A stretch of 64,000 nt of DNA, taken from contig JAMKCH010014122.1 of assembly GCA_023653785.1 (NCBI GenBank), positions 1 through 64,000 on the forward strand, given 5' to 3'. This document shows, one piece after another, positions 49,310 through 60,260 of the stretch (within the stretch, counting starts at the first letter, position 1; every line of letters begins with the position of its first letter). Source of the stretch: Ophioderma brevispina (taxonomy: Eukaryota > Echinodermata > Ophiuroidea > Amphilepidida > Ophiodermatidae). The translations under genes and the position numbers were made by a program. The notes below the pieces were generated by a model. The model ran no database searches and had not been told where the DNA came from. It saw nothing but the letters and a program-made list of their open reading frames with translations.

Positions 49310-49440
49310 TTCTATTACCTAAAAACAGCTTCATTTAATAAGAAAATGCATTGGAGACCCATTATTGCAGAATAATGGGAGTAAATGACCCCAATAAGAA
49401 GCTCATTTTCAATAATGGGCAGCAGAGGTAATAGAATTTC

Positions 49441-50013
49441 CAATAACGGTCATTTAGATTTAAATATTTGTGACCAGGCCTAGCCTTAAGTCAAGTTTGT
49501 GTGTGACCGTTCGATATGCGTAAGAGCGCCCTCCTACCATTTAAACGTCTTTGAATAAGACTAGCACTCGGGTGTTCCGATGGAAGTTGGATGATGTTTG
49601 GTTGCTGTTGAGGTTGGCATGTCCTACCCCCCTGGAAGTAGGATCCAGATGTGTCATCTATTTCAAGTCTTGAGGGTGCACCAATAGATTTCTATAATGA
49701 AAATCTGTTTCGTAAGTCTTGAAATGATCTAAATTAGTATGCTGGAAGGGAAAATTGGTTCTTATTAAGCTGGAAAATATGACCGGCTGACATAACAAAT
49801 AGTCCTCCCTTGTTACACTGTGTATACACCATATTGTCTGTGATAATTGCCAATGCTGGTGTTTAAATGACAGAGCACTTATTTATACAGTAATAGTGCA
49901 CTACTAACCCAAGAAGCCTTGACATACTTTTCAAAAAATGCTGATTGCTGATCAGGTGGCCAAAATAACTCCATAAAACACAGGCATGTAGACTCAGTAG
50001 AGGGGGAGGGGTG
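49441..50013. other. Unassigned sequence
   Basis: No gene or repeat could be supported before the hAT-like element. Confidence 0.4.
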
Positions 50014-50231
50014 CAGGGGCATAGCCAGGTGGGGGCAGAGGGGACAGAGTTCCCCCTCTGAAAAAAAAAATTGAGGGGAAATCGGGAAATAAAGCATGGA
50101 TATTTGTGTTAAATCAGCCCTTTTACAGATTCTTTTGGCCTGCGACCGGGAAATTTTTGCTTGTGATCGGGACATTTGTTGCACCTACCGGGAAATTGCC
50201 CCCCAGAACCACCTGGCTGGCTACGCACCTG
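50014..50231. mobile_element. hAT-like element with perfect 8-bp TSD
   Basis: 218 bp flanked by identical GAGGGGTG (50006-50013, 50232-50239). Ends CAGGGGCATAGCCAGGTGG and, inverted, CAGGTGCGTAGCCAGCCAGG. Interior is C/G-run-rich with CGACCGGGAAATTTTTG. No transposase; the overlapping open frames are incidental. Confidence 0.8.
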
Positions 50232-50239
50232 GAGGGGTG

Positions 50240-51972
50240 GGTGAATCTGGTGCATTCACCCTTCCTGCTAGACTTTCCAAAGCTAGACTTTAAGGTCATC
50301 TTCTTAATCTCTGTGATTGGAACATTACACAATATAACCTGCCTATCAGTAACCATGCTATCAAAGTTATTATTAAAGGTACACATTTAGAACTTTATAC
50401 CTTCACATGTGCTAAAGTTACACTTATACAGACTCAGTCCAGACTTCAAATCACACATTGCCGCTCTGTTAGTTTAGTGTTAATCTGAACCTAGCTTTTC
50501 AGATGATGTGTACGGGGCCACAGGGCTAGGGAACAGATTGGAGAATTTGACAATCAATGTACAGACAGAGGGTATGAGAAGCTACAATAATTCTGACTTA
50601 ACACTGCAGTGTCTAATATGTATGCATACAAGTGCTTCACTCTTTCCACAATTTTGAACCAGAGAGTGTTTTGAATCAAACCCATAATGCATTGCAATGT
50701 GCCTACTGTACTGCACTAAACACATGTCAGTACTTTGGGATAAAATGTTCAAAAAGTTTAACAACCACAAGGCATTTCATGATCATGCTCAAAATTCCCT
50801 AAGTACTAGCGCTTTGTGGGCTAATATGAGTGTAAACGTCAGGATTTTTATGTGTTAAGAATAGGATTTCAGTGAGATCACATGACCTTATTGAGGTGAA
50901 ATTTCCCAAAACTGGTGCATTGTGGGATTGACTCAAAACACCCTCTGATGTTGAACATAGCCATAGGTGATCAGATGCCAGTCCTTTGAACCTCAGGCCC
51001 GCCCATTAAAAAAATAAAGGCGGCCATTATGTTGAAAATTCACCTTAAAACACACCATGGAAATGCAGTCTATCGTAGGCACGAGATGCGTGCATGTACA
51101 TTTACACAAAGCCATTGGCTAATTGGAATTTGTTGGGTAAATAGAGTAGCGGCGTCTTTACTTGTACTACTTGCGACACGTAATGTGCCGAAACAAGATC
51201 GCGCACAATCCTGGAAAAGGTGCTGCTTTGAACGGATCGAATCAGCTGGCAGTCAGCATTTTGCATAATTATAAAGAGTTGTTCAGTATTGACTATACAG
51301 CGAAACCAACTGCGCTGGAGATGGGTCCATTAGTAGGACAGCGAGCGCTACCATTCTAGCTGTCTTGATCCAACGAGTATTTAACCAGGACACGTTGGTA
51401 ATATGCACCCATTTTAAGCAGCCACTCACTTAGTGTGTTTGTTCCCAGCTATAGTCAATATTTCTTCTGAGATTGAATAATCATTAACGGCAAACACATT
51501 TGAATATGCATCAACACAGGTCTAGAGGCCTAATGCCAAAAAGGACAGAATTCGCCAAACTATAGTCCGAAGCTGTACCGATATTCCCACGTTCCCCCAC
51601 ACACACGCGCGCGTGCACATGCACGTACATTAAACATCTCCTAATTCAAGAAAGCAGCTCAGTATTTTGAATTCAGGGAGCAACTTCTACTCCCATGGTG
51701 GCAGTCAGAAAGTTAACAACTACTGTAGGGTGCTTGACTCCTAAAAATAATCTGAATGAGACTTGAAAGCAAATATGTCTTGAAGGTAGAAACTCAGGGG
51801 TAGAAAGGGCTATAGGGAGCAAAATATCCTGCTGGGCCAGTGCTTACCCTAGGCCCCTTCCAACCCCTCAGGTAGTGCTGCTAACAAGTAAATAAGCAGT
51901 CATTTTTTAAAAGGAAGATACTCTCAATTTGTTTGTCTGAGCTTTTACTATTTTCTCTCAATACCTACTATT
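50240..51972. other. Unassigned sequence with CpG-rich block
   Basis: 51060-51360 is less AT-rich and has many CpGs (GCGACACGTAATGTGCCG, GATCGCGCAC). That could mark a promoter or first exon, but the open frames (65-79 codons) resemble no known protein. A short CA/CG-repeat lies at 51598-51620. Confidence 0.35.
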
Positions 51973-51976
51973 TTAA

Positions 51977-52307
51977 AGATGCATGTTCCGATCGTCTTTG
52001 GGACCCCCCTGATTTACCCCAAAGTAGTATCGATTTTGATATCAGATGAAAGGCCATATTTTTCTCATTGTCATCCTAAAATTTGAGCCCTCAAATCCAT
52101 TTCATTCCCAAGATATAAACAAAAAACATTTTAATGGTTAACCATCAATATTAGCTCAGCATATTGAATAGGGCTTTGCAATATACATTATTGCTTCTAC
52201 CATCAAAACCGCAAGTTTGTTCCCACGGTACTTGATGGGGTGTATGTGCAAGTGCCAGGCTCTCATATCAAGTAGAGAACACAATAGACATGAATTGGAA
52301 CAAGCAC
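51977..52307 (+). mobile_element. MITE family J, copy 2
   Basis: TTAA 51973-51976 and 52308-52311. Ends AGATGCATGTTCCGAT and, inverted, GTGCTTGTTCCAATTC. Interior matches 39993-40334. ATGGTTAACCAT (52134-52145) is centred 2-3 bp from the midpoint. Confidence 0.8.
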
Positions 52308-52625
52308 TTAAATAACACACATATTGCAGTAGATAAACCATCATTTTTTTATTATAGAGCTTGTCATCTATTCTAAGATCATTCTGGCTTTTAAAGCTTC
52401 TTTACATTTTTCACCTCCCTTACATCTCCACTGGCTAGGTGACCATGCCTAACCTGCTACCCCCGCCATTACCCCAGTTTTAACTCCTTACTTCTTATCC
52501 ACAAATTTTATATGAGGTGTTGGACATTGATTGCTGATCATCTATAAGATCTAAAATGTACCATTTAGTTTCTAAATGCAATGTTTGGATTGTCTTAAAC
52601 ACAAAGTTTAACACTTGTATGTTAA

Positions 52626-52978
52626 AGAGACATGAGGACATTTCCAGAGAGAAGCGCCCTCAATTATTTTCAAACCCAAGTTTTTTGCATATTGGAATGC
52701 TTATCAATGTATTAGATCACACCTGAAGTGAATAAGCCGAATACGCCGTCTTTATGTAATAAGATGATGATTTAGTAATTTCTGTCATGCACGACAAAAA
52801 TTCAAAGCATAGTTTCCTATAGGGACAATTAGGATAGCAGGCCAGTTCAAAACAGGGTTTGCGGTTTTCTTTCATGCTTGTTTGTCCAATAAACCTTCGA
52901 AATGTTCTCGGTAGGTGGACTACAACCGATCGAGTGCAATTTGAGAGAAATTTGTATCCTCAAAAATCTCCTGTCACT
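52626..52978 (+). mobile_element. MITE family C, copy 2
   Basis: 353 bp between TTAA 52622-52625 and 52979-52982. Ends AGAGACATGAGGACATTT and ATCTCCTGTCACT. The body has CACACCTGAAGTGAATAAGC and GTCCAATAAACCTTCGAAA. The central palindrome is slightly broken (TCTGTCATGCACGACA). Confidence 0.88.
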
Positions 52979-53033
52979 TTAAACACTACCTATATACACA
53001 TCTAAACATCTAAGAGTGATATAATCGCATTAA

Positions 53034-53359
53034 AGGTGAGTGACCCAATAATGGTCCGATTTTTCATTTGCTGTTTTCTTACCTGAAAAGCATTGAGCTC
53101 TTTACATCTGAACCGTTAGCCTACGTAATACATGTGTACCTAATCTTACATGCAAATTCAGTCATATCTGTAAGAAATTCACAATTTTGTATATTCTGTC
53201 CATAAATGGCCTATGGGACTGTGGGAACAAGCATTTGCTCCCTGGGATTTGCTCATAACACAAAACCGCAAAATCAGGATCAAATAAAATTTGTGAATAA
53301 GCTTTTCTCAAGGATATCTATAGTGAACCATAAATGTGCTGGAATCATGAAATGCACCT
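53034..53359. mobile_element. Candidate TTAA-flanked element
   Basis: TTAA 53030-53033 and 53360-53363 bound AGGTG...CACCT ends. The terminal match is only about 5-6 bp and no second copy is clear, although AGGTGGGTGACAC at 63050 is similar to its left end (AGGTGAGTGACCC). Confidence 0.4.
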
Positions 53360-53992
53360 TTAAATTTCACAGGGATGAGAAAAAGATGAACTTTCTTCTG
53401 ATACAAAAAAAATCTCAACATTTGATGGAGAAAAGTGAGGGGATAAGAGATTTTTGATCAGGTCAATCTTTAAATCTTGATTGTATCACCTTTTGGTGTG
53501 TTTAGTTTAATTAGCAGTATTATTTATAAAAATTTTTATTTTCAGAAAAAATCAGTTCCACAATTTTACGAAACTAGCATTAGTAGTATCTCTGAAATTG
53601 ATACAAAAAGGTCACATCACAAACCCTGCACAGCATACACACACAGCTCACATACATGACCACTCACCATATGTCATATGGCACTCCAAGCCCACTCCAA
53701 GACCATCAGTATTTTAAGCATGTATGAAGGGCAGATTTCTTGTCTCAAGACACCAGAGAGACCAGAGTCAGAGACTTATTTGAGTAAAAGGATGTAGTGA
53801 ACTGGCCAGGTGTGAATATTAATTAACACCAGCAGCTGATAAAACCACTATGCGGAAGTACCAAAAAAGAACTGTATTTTTGAGGTAAGTTATTTTCACA
53901 AGTGAACAATATAATCCTGTTTTTGTTTACTGCAGTAAAATGTAAACTTCAGGTAGGCCTCAACTTGAAACTTTCATTGACACAAGGTATTA
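53360..53992. other. Unassigned sequence
   Basis: No gene or repeat supported. Confidence 0.4.
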
Positions 53993-53996
53993 TTAA

Positions 53997-54350
53997 AGGT
54001 CCATGGCCTGATCACTAATAGCCTCGTCCCCAGAAGCCCCAGATTTTACCGGAAGTGGTCAACGTTTTGGTATCAGAGGAAAGCTACTATTTTTCTCATT
54101 TACCCTGTGAAATTAAGGATGTTTGGTTTGGAAGTTATGAGCGAAAATGTGCGTCATTTTGGTCGACCAATATTAATATTTTTTTTTTGAAATAGTACTC
54201 TATGGGGCTTATAAAATGACGTTTTTTGCTCTCGCATCAAAACGGATTGAAATATCGGCGCGAAACTTTACAGATGGGGTTTTGGAGTGAAGGCCAGTCT
54301 ATCAAGATGAAAACTTCATATATCCTCAAATCGGGCCATCCCCCTTTAAT
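53997..54350 (+). mobile_element. MITE family J, divergent copy 3
   Basis: TTAA 53993-53996 at the left; the right side is worn near CCCCCTTTAATTA. CAGATTTTACCGGAAGTGG and GGTATCAGAGGAAAGCTAC align with the same region of copies 1 and 2. TTGGTCGACCAA (54159-54170) occupies the central position. 41640-41830 carries part of the same sequence reversed. Confidence 0.6.
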
Positions 54351-54703
54351 TATATGTGGAAGATATCTTGTTCTCATCTCAGAATGCAGTGGGTTTTTTC
54401 CACTGGCTTAGATAGCACAACTGAAATAGAAGAAAATAGACATGACAATTGTGTAAATGTCCCTGTAAAACCTTCAGACTTGTCCATAACCTAAGCTTCT
54501 TTGTAATTGTTGCCTGAAGGTTTTTGATTTACTAGTTGTACATGTGTATAATTTTTAACTATTAAAATGGAGATCTTTTGACCGAAAATGAATGAAAAAG
54601 GCTGACCAACTAGCTGACTTCAGCTGAAAACTTGGGTCCTTCTATAGGTAGCTATATTTCCTTGCTGAAAAACTGCAGTGTGTTTTATGCTCAATGCAAT
54701 TAA

Positions 54704-55217
54704 TGGCACTAGCAGTGATTTGCTATATCAGAAAATCTAAAAAATATCATCCAATATTTTTGCAGGTCTATAACAGTGGCATATCCAGACCTTTGCAAAT
54801 GAAGGGGCAGAAGGGATGCTGGGGTATTTTCTGAGGGGCCAATTTGGGTCCTTCTCCATTGACATTTCAGTTCCTAAGACCCTACTTTGGGAGACAAAAT
54901 TACAAACCCCCAAGTTCGGAAACTGCGCAACCCTACCTGAAAACAGTTGAGTGCCCCCCCCCCGGTAAATTAGTATCTTAACATACCTTCAAATGACAAG
55001 ACTGAAAGCGACTAAATGACAAAATCTAATATTTTTGTCATTATTGTCCATATGGACACATAAATGAATAGAGATTCATCTTGGAATACTGCTATTTTCT
55101 TCCTTTCTATTTTTTTATTTGAAAAAAATATGAGAATTCTACATACTTATCCTGCACTTTTAAAGCTATTACTGCAAATTTATTTTTACTTTTTCAGATG
55201 AATCACTGATAGTGTCT
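54704..55217 (+). mobile_element. MITE family A, copy 5, interrupted
   Basis: TTAA 54700-54703 and 55218-55221. The element is split by about 190 bp at 54774-54966 that starts CAGTGGCATATCCAGA and ends in a C run, like the hAT-type families. The central palindrome TGTCCATATGGACA (55045-55058) is perfect. Its right TTAA is shared with the next element. Confidence 0.8.
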
Positions 55218-55221
55218 TTAA

Positions 55222-55579
55222 AGTGACAGGAGGATTTTTTGAGAATTCAAATTTCTCATAAATTGCACTTGATTGGTTGTAGACCACCTATTGAGAATGT
55301 TTCAAAGGTGTATTGGAAACAGTATTTGGCTTTGGAACTTGCCTGTTGTTGTTATAATCGTCCACCCACTATAGAAACTGTGCTTTGATTTTCTGCATGC
55401 ATGATGGAAAATACTAAATCAGCTTATACATAAAGCACGGCGTAAACTGGCGTATTCAGCTTATTCCACTTCAGGTGTGATCTAATACATTGGTAGTAAG
55501 CATTCCAAATATGCAATACCAAACCCAGGTTTGAGCCAAATTGGTGGTTGCTTCTTTATTGAAATGTCCTCATGTCTCT
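55222..55579 (-). mobile_element. MITE family C, copy 3, reversed
   Basis: Starts AGTGACAGGAGGATTTTTTG directly after the TTAA of the preceding family A copy and ends CCTCATGTCTCT followed by TTGA (decayed TTAA). The body reads GGTTGTAGACCACC and CACTTCAGGTGTGATC, opposite to copies 1, 2, 4 and 5. Confidence 0.8.
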
Positions 55580-55989
55580 TTGAATTTCCAATCTATCCAG
55601 TTCAGTTATAATTTCGTTCGGACATTTTGTATTTGCTAGAATCGTGCCTGTGCCCCTTTAAGTGCTGTGCCTCGGTAAAGTCGAGACATGCCCAAGCACA
55701 ATAAATGATTATATTGATATATTTGGGAAAAAAACATTTTATGAAATGCTTTTAAGGTCTGATCAGAAATAATGTATGTAAGCAGGTATCAGGGGCCATG
55801 TAATAATTATAAGGATGATGGGATTGAGGGTGAGTTAGCGCAAGTTTTAGGGAAAGGCTTTGGAAAATCAAAAAGGGACCAAGGATTTGGCACAAATTTT
55901 ACCAGAATAATTAAATCTACAAGTAGAAGAATGAAATTTCCTAGTAAAGTGCAGAATTCATGGGTTGCTATGCTATTATAGAACAGGTC

Positions 55990-56300
55990 ATCTTGGGCTC
56001 CTTGACAAGTATAGGATAGGTATCCTAATATACCCTACAAGTGATAAGACCAAAAGCAACCTATTAAGGACAAAATCAGATACCTAAATTATTACTCTCC
56101 ATGTGGAGTCTGTGGACACTACAACACATAATTGAATCTCAATTCATATCTTTGAAAACTGTCATTTTCTTCTATTTCTGTCACTTTTTCAGTTGCAAAA
56201 ATAACTTATGAGAATTCTGCAGACTTAACCTTCATCCTTAAGCTGCTACTGCAAATTTTCTATATTGTTACTCTTTTGGGTGGGTCACTGAATACTCTCT
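55990..56300 (+). mobile_element. MITE family A, copy 6, 5'-truncated
   Basis: It begins inside the family A body (GGTATCCTAATATACCCTAC, AGACCAAAAGCAACC) and runs to a worn end GGGTCACTGAATACTCTCTAAA. Part of it lies in the contig overlap described below. Confidence 0.7.
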
Positions 56301-56743
56301 AAATTATTATATGCACTGTGTACTTCTTGTTAAATGATTGAGAATTTCTTTTTTGGTCTATAAATATTATCCAACTTTTTTTGCATTTAACCCAAAAAAG
56401 TATTTTACACATATATATGCTATAAATGCTACAATTCAATATATTGTTAATTTTAGCCTTGCAAATCCAAGGTAATAGTGCTACTACTTGGAAGAATTAT
56501 AAAACCTACACCTTTAATCCTTCTGAAGTATTGCCTAAGCAATTTATCCCCCCCCCCCCTTTTAGGGGGGTGAGAGGGCTAAGAATTGGAGGATCTGGGG
56601 CACGCCATCTTGAAAACCTACATTTGCCACTGCAGGGAAAGATACTGCACAGTCCCTAACACCATGTGCCATTATATAATAAATAATATAATATATTGGC
56701 TTTTATAAAGCGCCATTTCATCAAGATCACAGCGCTGTTGCCT

Positions 56744-56763
56744 AAAAAAAAAAAAAAAAAAAA
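56744..56763. other. A20 run, probable assembly gap filler
   Basis: Twenty A at the junction of the two overlapping copies. An identical-length run sits at the other such junction (59806-59825) and nowhere else in the window. Confidence 0.6.
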
Positions 56764-56938
56764 CTTCTATTTCTGTCACTTTTTCAGTTGCAAAAATAAC
56801 TTATGAGAATTCTGCAGACTTAACCTTCATCCTTAAGCTGCTACTGCAAATTTTCTATATTGTTACTCTTTTGGGTGGGTCACTGAATAGTCTCTAAATT
56901 ATTATATGCACTGTGTATTTCTTGTTAAAGACACTATC

Positions 56939-57256
56939 AGTTATTTGCTAAATCAGGAAATCGAAAAAATCATAAAAAATCAGATTTTTACATGTATGTA
57001 ACAAGTACAGGTATCCTAACATACCCTGCAAATGATAAGACCAGAAGCAACCTAATAAGGACAGAACTGTCCGTTCGGACACTTACTACAACACGTATTT
57101 GAATGGGGAATCGTATCTTGGAACACTGCCGTTTTCTTCCTTTTCTGTCAATTCTTCAGTTGCAAAAGGTAACTTATGAGAATTCTACAGACTTATCCTT
57201 CACTTTGAAGCTATTCCTGCAAATTTCAAATATTTTTCAAATCACTGATAGTGTCT
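56939..57256 (+). mobile_element. MITE family A, copy 7, polymorphic insertion
   Basis: 318 bp between TTAA 56935-56938 and 57257-57260. Ends AGACACTATCAG and CTGATAGTGTCT are perfect inverses. The matching left copy has a single TTAA at 56330-56333 and no element, proving TTAA duplication. Central TGTCCGTTCGGACA at 57068-57081. Confidence 0.95.
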
Positions 57257-57603
57257 TTAAATGATTGAGAATTTCTTTTTTGGTCTATAAATATTATCCA
57301 ACTTTTTTTGCATTTAACCCAAAAAAGTATTTTACACATATATGCTATAAATGCTACAATTCAATATATTGTTAATTTTAGCCTTGCAAATCCATATTTA
57401 TCCCAAGGTAATAGTGCTACTACTTGGAAGAATTATAAAACCTTAATCCTTCTGAAGTATAGCTTAAGCAATTTATCCCCCCTTTTAGGGGGGGGGGGTG
57501 AGAGGGCTAAGAATTGGAGGATCTGGGGCACACCATCTTGAAAACCTACATTTGCCACTGCAGGGAAAGATACTGCACAGTCCCTAACACCATGTGCCAT
57601 TAT

Positions 57604-57925
57604 ATAATAAATAATATATTGGCTTTTATAAAGCGCCAGTTCATCAAGATCACAGTGCTGTTGCCTATTATTATTACGCTGCCGTCAGGAAATCGTCACA
57701 ATCATTTCGCTTCATCTAGGCCGGCAGCTGGCCAAGCGCACAATCCTATCAGCACCTAGATTGTAATATTCCCCATAACAGCTACCCGAATATTGCTTGG
57801 GTCGACAAAGCAAGTGAGGTGCCTTGCCCAAGTGTACAACACATTGGCCGCAGTGGGGCTGGAACCCACAACCTTTGGATTATGAGTCGGCAGTCATATC
57901 CACTAGACCACATGTGCGGATCACA
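57604..57925 (-). mobile_element. tRNA-derived SINE
   Basis: Read on the minus strand from about 57925: A-box-like TGGTCTAGTGG, B-box-like GGGTTCCAGCCCC, then CCAATGTGTTGTACACTTGG, GGGGAATATTACAATCTAGG, GGCAGCGTAATAATAATAGG and GGCGCTTTATAAA near the 3' end. Matches the body of 34645-34982. The 3' end also occurs at 56685-56743 in the left overlapping copy. Not a functional tRNA. Confidence 0.75.
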
Positions 57926-58139
57926 TAGTGGATTTGCAACCTTGAGATGACAACATGGAATGAACAACATGGCTGACCACAAACAAACTTGTTAGTTGTT
58001 ACGTGATCAGCATTTGGTGTCATCATATTTTATGCATGTATAACTTTTTATATAATTAGTGTTTTATTTTTATCAAATTCAGCAGGAAATTCATAGGACA
58101 TCTCAGCATCATTTTACATACATACAAACAAAAAAGTCA

Positions 58140-58444
58140 CTTTCAGACATGAGGACATTTACCAAAAAGAAGAGCCCTATTTTTTAAACCAATTTGTAAT
58201 AAGATAATTAAGATGATGATTTTAAATTTTCTGTCGTGCACGACAGAAAAATCAAAGCATGCTTTTCACTAGGGATGATCGTGATAGCAGGCAAGTTCAA
58301 AACATAGTTTTTGAGTTTTCCTTTTAACCTATTTGTCCAATAAACTTTCAAAATGTTCTTGGTAGGTGTTCTACAATGAACCAAGTGCAAATTGAAAGAT
58401 ATTCATATCCTCCAAAAATCTCCCCTGTAGGCCTGTCCCTTTGA
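58140..58444 (+). mobile_element. MITE family C, copy 4, shortened
   Basis: Left AGACATGAGGACATTTACC, right GGCCTGTCCCT followed by TTGA. About 50 bp of the 5' half (including the GAAGTGAATAAGC block) is missing. It has the best palindrome of the family: a perfect 24 bp at 58227-58250, core TCTGTCGTGCACGACAGA. Confidence 0.8.
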
Positions 58445-58767
58445 AGTTGTTTCTTTACTAATCATGCTATTGAGAAAAATTGATACCACTTTCATGGTTT
58501 ATTACCATACGTGACTACTGACTGAGTGTCCCCCTTGTCCCTATACTGTAAAGATGTCTTGATGTGTCTTGCTTTTAGAAACGTCTACAAAAGGTATAGC
58601 ATAACAAGTAGCTTGCCTGAAGACATAATCTAAGACATGTCCTTTTTAAGAAGTCTTTGAGATTCTCATCACATCACAAAATCATGTCTTTATGCAAGGC
58701 ATGTCTTATCTTGTTTACTTGTCTAGCCAAGACATGATGCCTCTGTAAAAGACACTGCTACTTTGCG

Positions 58768-59400
58768 AGCATGTGTGATGTAACAGATAAAGTGTAGGAG
58801 TCATGATCCTAAGACCATTTTAAAGTGTGAGATCAACATGTTTGTGTCCTGGACAAGATATTAATCTCATTCATCTACCCAAGTAAATTTAAGGCTGACT
58901 CATTGAAATATAATTTTTTGTGTATTTATTAAAAATAGTCAACTAGAACTAAAAATAGTCAACTAAAATGCCCAATTCCAAAGTTTGAGATGAATCGGAT
59001 TTTTCATTTCCATGCAGTAAACATTTATGTGTAGTAGACAGTGCCATAGGATACTAGCTGTGTATAACAAAAATTCCGGATCCGGAAATTGATAACAAAG
59101 TTGTGATTTTCTATATGAAGGACTTCTATTTGAGTTTAGCTATTTCACACAGTGATAAGTATATGGACAAACATTATGTATATGAAAAAAGCACAATTTG
59201 TTTGAAAATTGAGGGCGTCCTCCTCGGGAAAACTCTGATTCAGCCTTTATCTGTAGGGAATATTACAATATAAATGCTGATAGGGATGTGAGTTTGAAAT
59301 GATTGTGACAATTTCCTGAGGGCGTCATAATAATAATAATAAGCAACACTGCTTTGAGGCTGGTTACAGTGATTACACTATATAAATGCTGATTATTGTT
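58768..59400 (+). mobile_element. SINE split by MITE family D
   Basis: The SINE head (GAGCATGTGTGATGTAACAG, GTGTAGGAGTCATGATC, AACATGTTTGTGTCCTGG) stops at ACCCAAGTAAA, and the body resumes after the MITE with GGGAATATTACAATATAAAT, GGGCGTCATAATAATAAT and an ATT-like tail. Comparison with 34645-34982 shows where the MITE entered. Confidence 0.7.
58892..59246 (+). mobile_element. MITE family D, copy 2, inside a SINE
   Basis: Ends AGGCTGACTCATTG and CTCTGATTCAGCCT, with TTTA and TTAT at the flanks instead of a clean TTAA pair. The central palindrome TTCCGGATCCGGAA is kept. The 3' two thirds recur at 59827-60122 in the second overlapping copy. Confidence 0.8.
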
Positions 59401-59573
59401 ATGCTATCCCCTATGTTAGGGCAAAATTGGCTTTTGTTATTCACTTGGAAAACTCTTAGGGTGAAATTTCATTTCCCTCTAACGTATCCCTTTGTATTGC
59501 GGTTTATTCCATTTTGGATAACAAAGGATATGAATATTAATTTATGCAAATGAAGGATAATCCCCTAGATTAA

Positions 59574-59805
59574 AGGTGCAACGAGAGATTTCACATATCA
59601 GGTGTCCCAAAAAATTGAAAGTACTGATTTTTGCCTTGATATAAAGCTTTCCATCAAAAATAACCCCACCTGAAAGGATTAAGCTGAGAAATGTTTCTTT
59701 GGTACAACAACTTTGAAATTTCTAATTTCATATATAGGAGCAAATACAAAATTCAGCCTGTTTTACATTGAAATATAAGCAAATCAGAATCGCCTTTTTT
59801 TCTCT
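59574..59805 (+). mobile_element. MITE family B, copy 4, cut at the A20 junction
   Basis: Starts AGGTGCAACGAGAGATTTC after TTAA 59570-59573 and breaks at TCTCT before the A run. The complete equivalent is 60661-61009. Confidence 0.85.
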
Positions 59806-59825
59806 AAAAAAAAAAAAAAAAAAAA
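59806..59825. other. A20 run, probable assembly gap filler
   Basis: Second junction run of exactly 20 A, between the truncated MITE B and the restart of the MITE D sequence. Confidence 0.6.
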
Positions 59826-60260
59826 TAAAAATAGTCAACTAAAATGCCCAATTCCAAAGTTTGAGATGAATCGGATTTTTCATTTCCATGCAGTAAACAT
59901 TTATGTGTAGTAGACAGTGCCATAGGATACTAGCTGTGTATAACAAAAATTCCGGATCCGGAAATTGATAACAAAGTTGTGATTTTCTATATGAAGGACT
60001 TCTATTTGAGTTTAGCTATTTTACACAGTGATAAGTATATGGACAAACATTATGTATATGAAAAAAGCACAATTTGTTTGAAAATTGAGGGCGTCCTCCT
60101 CGGGAAAACTCTGATTCAGCCTTTATTTGTAGGGAATATTACAATATAAATGCTGATAGGGATGTGAGTTTGAAATGATTGTGACAATTTCCTGAGGGCG
60201 TCATAATAATAATAATAAGCAACACTGCTTTGAGGCTGGTTACAGTGATTACACTATATA

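Larger units (their letters stand above)
56170..57664. repeat. Near-identical duplication across an A20 junction
   Basis: 56170-56743 repeats as 56764-57664, apart from a 322-bp insertion (MITE A plus one TTAA) in the right copy and a few small changes. Exactly 20 A residues (56744-56763) separate them. This fits two unmerged contig ends around a 20-base gap better than a biological tandem duplication. Confidence 0.8.

Noticed and set aside
57840..57925. Possible tRNA gene on the minus strand
   Set aside because: A- and B-box-like motifs are present, but the cloverleaf is incomplete and the downstream body matches other SINE copies.
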